From the NCBI GenBank assembly GCA_024346935.1, contig AP024879.1:1483610-1547609 (forward strand): 64,000 bases of DNA. Direction: 5' to 3'. This document shows, in pieces, positions 63,343 through 64,000 of the stretch (positions are counted from its first letter, which is position 1; the number at the start of each line of letters is the position of its first letter). The stretch is from Vibrio inusitatus (GTDB lineage Bacteria; Pseudomonadota; Gammaproteobacteria; Enterobacterales; Vibrionaceae). A model generated the notes under the pieces. That model was not told the DNA's origin. It was given only the letters and a program-made list of their open reading frames with translations, and did no database searches. A program made the position numbers and the translations under genes.

Positions 63343-63355
63343 GGTATGACTAGTT
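63339..63355. promoter_or_regulatory. Candidate FadR operator
   Basis: AACTGGTATGACTAGTT agrees with the FadR consensus AACTGGTCNGACCAGTT at 14 of the 16 defined positions, and TTAAC-type arms extend the dyad. It lies 19 nt upstream of the DUF4442 start. Confidence 0.6.
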
Positions 63356-63373
63356 AATTAGACGGTAAAGTGA

Positions 63374-63847
63374 ATGCTCTCCACGCTTAAGAAAGCCAAC
63401 TTATATCTTAGCTATTTTGGATTTAGCAAAGTCCCTTTACTTTGGCTTAGCCGTCCAAAAATATTAGCGATGGATGAGGAGATGGTTGAGATAAAGATCC
63501 CTCTAAAACGCCGAACAAAGAACCATTTAAACAGTATGTATATCGGCGCACTTGTTATGGGGGCCGATGTTGCTGGTGGCTTTATGGCAGCAATGAAGGC
63601 ACAAAAACAAGGACGAAAGATTTCACTGGCCTTTAAAGGTCTCAAAGCAGAATTTTTGATGCGCCCTGAAAGTGATGTTCACTTTATTTGCCGTGACGGG
63701 CGATTGATCGATGCAATGCTTGAAGAGACGTTAAGTACCGGTGAAAGAGTCAACCAGGATGTGCGGATTACAGCCATTTGCCCTGATTTGCATGGTGACA
63801 AGGCAATGGCTGAGTTTGACCTGACTTTATCGATTAAAGCTCGCTAG
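63374..63847 (+). CDS. DUF4442 hotdog-fold protein (possible thioesterase)
   Basis: A 157-residue protein with a hotdog-fold pattern: RRTKNHLNSMYIGALVMGADVAGGFMAAM (helix and catalytic region of PaaI/DUF4442-like thioesterases), then ALFKGLKAEFL-like and AMAEFDLTLSIKAR strands. Such proteins hydrolyse or bind acyl thioesters. A FadR-like operator and a promoter-like pair lie just upstream, which supports a fatty-acid role. Product and substrate are inferred. Confidence 0.75.
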   Translation: MLSTLKKANLYLSYFGFSKVPLLWLSRPKILAMDEEMVEIKIPLKRRTKNHLNSMYIGALVMGADVAGGFMAAMKAQKQGRKISLAFKGLKAEFLMRPESDVHFICRDGRLIDAMLEETLSTGERVNQDVRITAICPDLHGDKAMAEFDLTLSIKAR

Positions 63848-63856
63848 CGTTCTAAA

Positions 63857-64000
63857 TCAAAGCTTCAGATTGATATTGATGTCGGTATTGAGCAACTGAG
63901 AGCGTTCGTGAGCTAAATCCTTACGACGATTTCGCAACTTGTTGTATTTCTTAGTGTCCGTAGTTGCTTCCATTTGGTTATCTAAGTCTGCTATCTCGGA
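63857..64000 (-). CDS. C-terminal fragment of a hypothetical coiled-coil protein (partial)
   Basis: The last 47 codons of a leftward gene, ending at TGA 63859-63857; it continues past the right edge. The visible tail is highly charged and helical (KKYNKLRNRRKDLAHERSQ) and fits a coiled coil. Its family cannot be named. Convergent with the DUF4442 gene, 9 nt apart. Confidence 0.5.
   Translation of the reverse strand, partial: SEIADLDNQMEATTDTKKYNKLRNRRKDLAHERSQLLNTDININLKL

Overview
The window looks like chromosomal DNA of a marine gammaproteobacterium, most likely a Vibrio or close relative. The evidence is moderate to low GC by eye, a DUF3332 lipoprotein, a MoxR-Bat operon, a linked agmatine/putrescine catabolic cluster, a divergent nitrate-assimilation locus with NirB/NirD and a fused phosphatase-kinase, and a FadR-like site in front of a DUF4442 hotdog gene. 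I saw no rRNA, tRNA, CRISPR array, insertion sequence or prophage. The species call is inference.

Layout. 1-5.0 kb: the end of a ROK-like gene, a GH3 beta-glucosidase with a divergent AraC regulator, and a sugar/choline-kinase-like phosphotransferase. 5.1-12.1 kb (minus): a six-gene MoxR-DUF58-DUF4381-VWA-VWA/TPR-BatD operon whose VWA/TPR protein carries a 31-residue polyglutamine tract and a Ser-Glu-Gln repeat. 12.4-25.1 kb: a GNAT gene, then a contiguous polyamine catabolic locus. AguA and AguB turn agmatine into putrescine, PuuA-PuuB-PuuC-PuuD turn putrescine into GABA, and a GABA aminotransferase plus an aldehyde dehydrogenase take GABA to succinate. PuuR is the likely regulator and a NhaC-family carrier sits behind puuA.

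25.1-29.9 kb: small hypotheticals, an aldo-keto reductase/GlcG-like/VOC operon with a divergent LysR regulator, and a TetR-like regulator. 30.1-32.6 kb: codB-codA, preceded by PurR-like sites. 32.7-35.9 kb: a DUF1800/DUF1501 pair, the latter Tat-exported and carrying a discoidin-like domain. 36.6-41.4 kb: an outer-membrane barrel, a three-gene cluster of exported or membrane proteins (one an HExxH protein), a nitrobindin-like exported protein and a Bcr-type exporter. 41.5-46.1 kb: a cbb3 oxidase operon in which CcoP is fused to a three-heme dehydrogenase-type cytochrome, giving five haems on one chain; ccoQ is absent and a small cytochrome c gene precedes ccoN.

46.3-56.3 kb: nitrate assimilation. 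nasA reads leftward; cobA, nirB, nirD, a nitrate transporter and a PP2C/Ser-Thr kinase fusion read rightward. The shared intergenic region has a sigma-54-type -24/-12 element facing each way with two NtrC-like half sites between them. 56.4-64 kb: a lipoprotein, a DUF302 protein, an isolated tadE/tadF/tadG-like trio, a DUF3332 lipoprotein, a decayed gene, a small exported protein made of two homologous repeats, PpiB, a NifW-like protein and a DUF4442 hotdog protein.

Several genes are placed at starts that differ from the longest open frame because a better Shine-Dalgarno sequence or an ATG lies inside; these are noted. All family names come from motif recognition by reading, without database searches.
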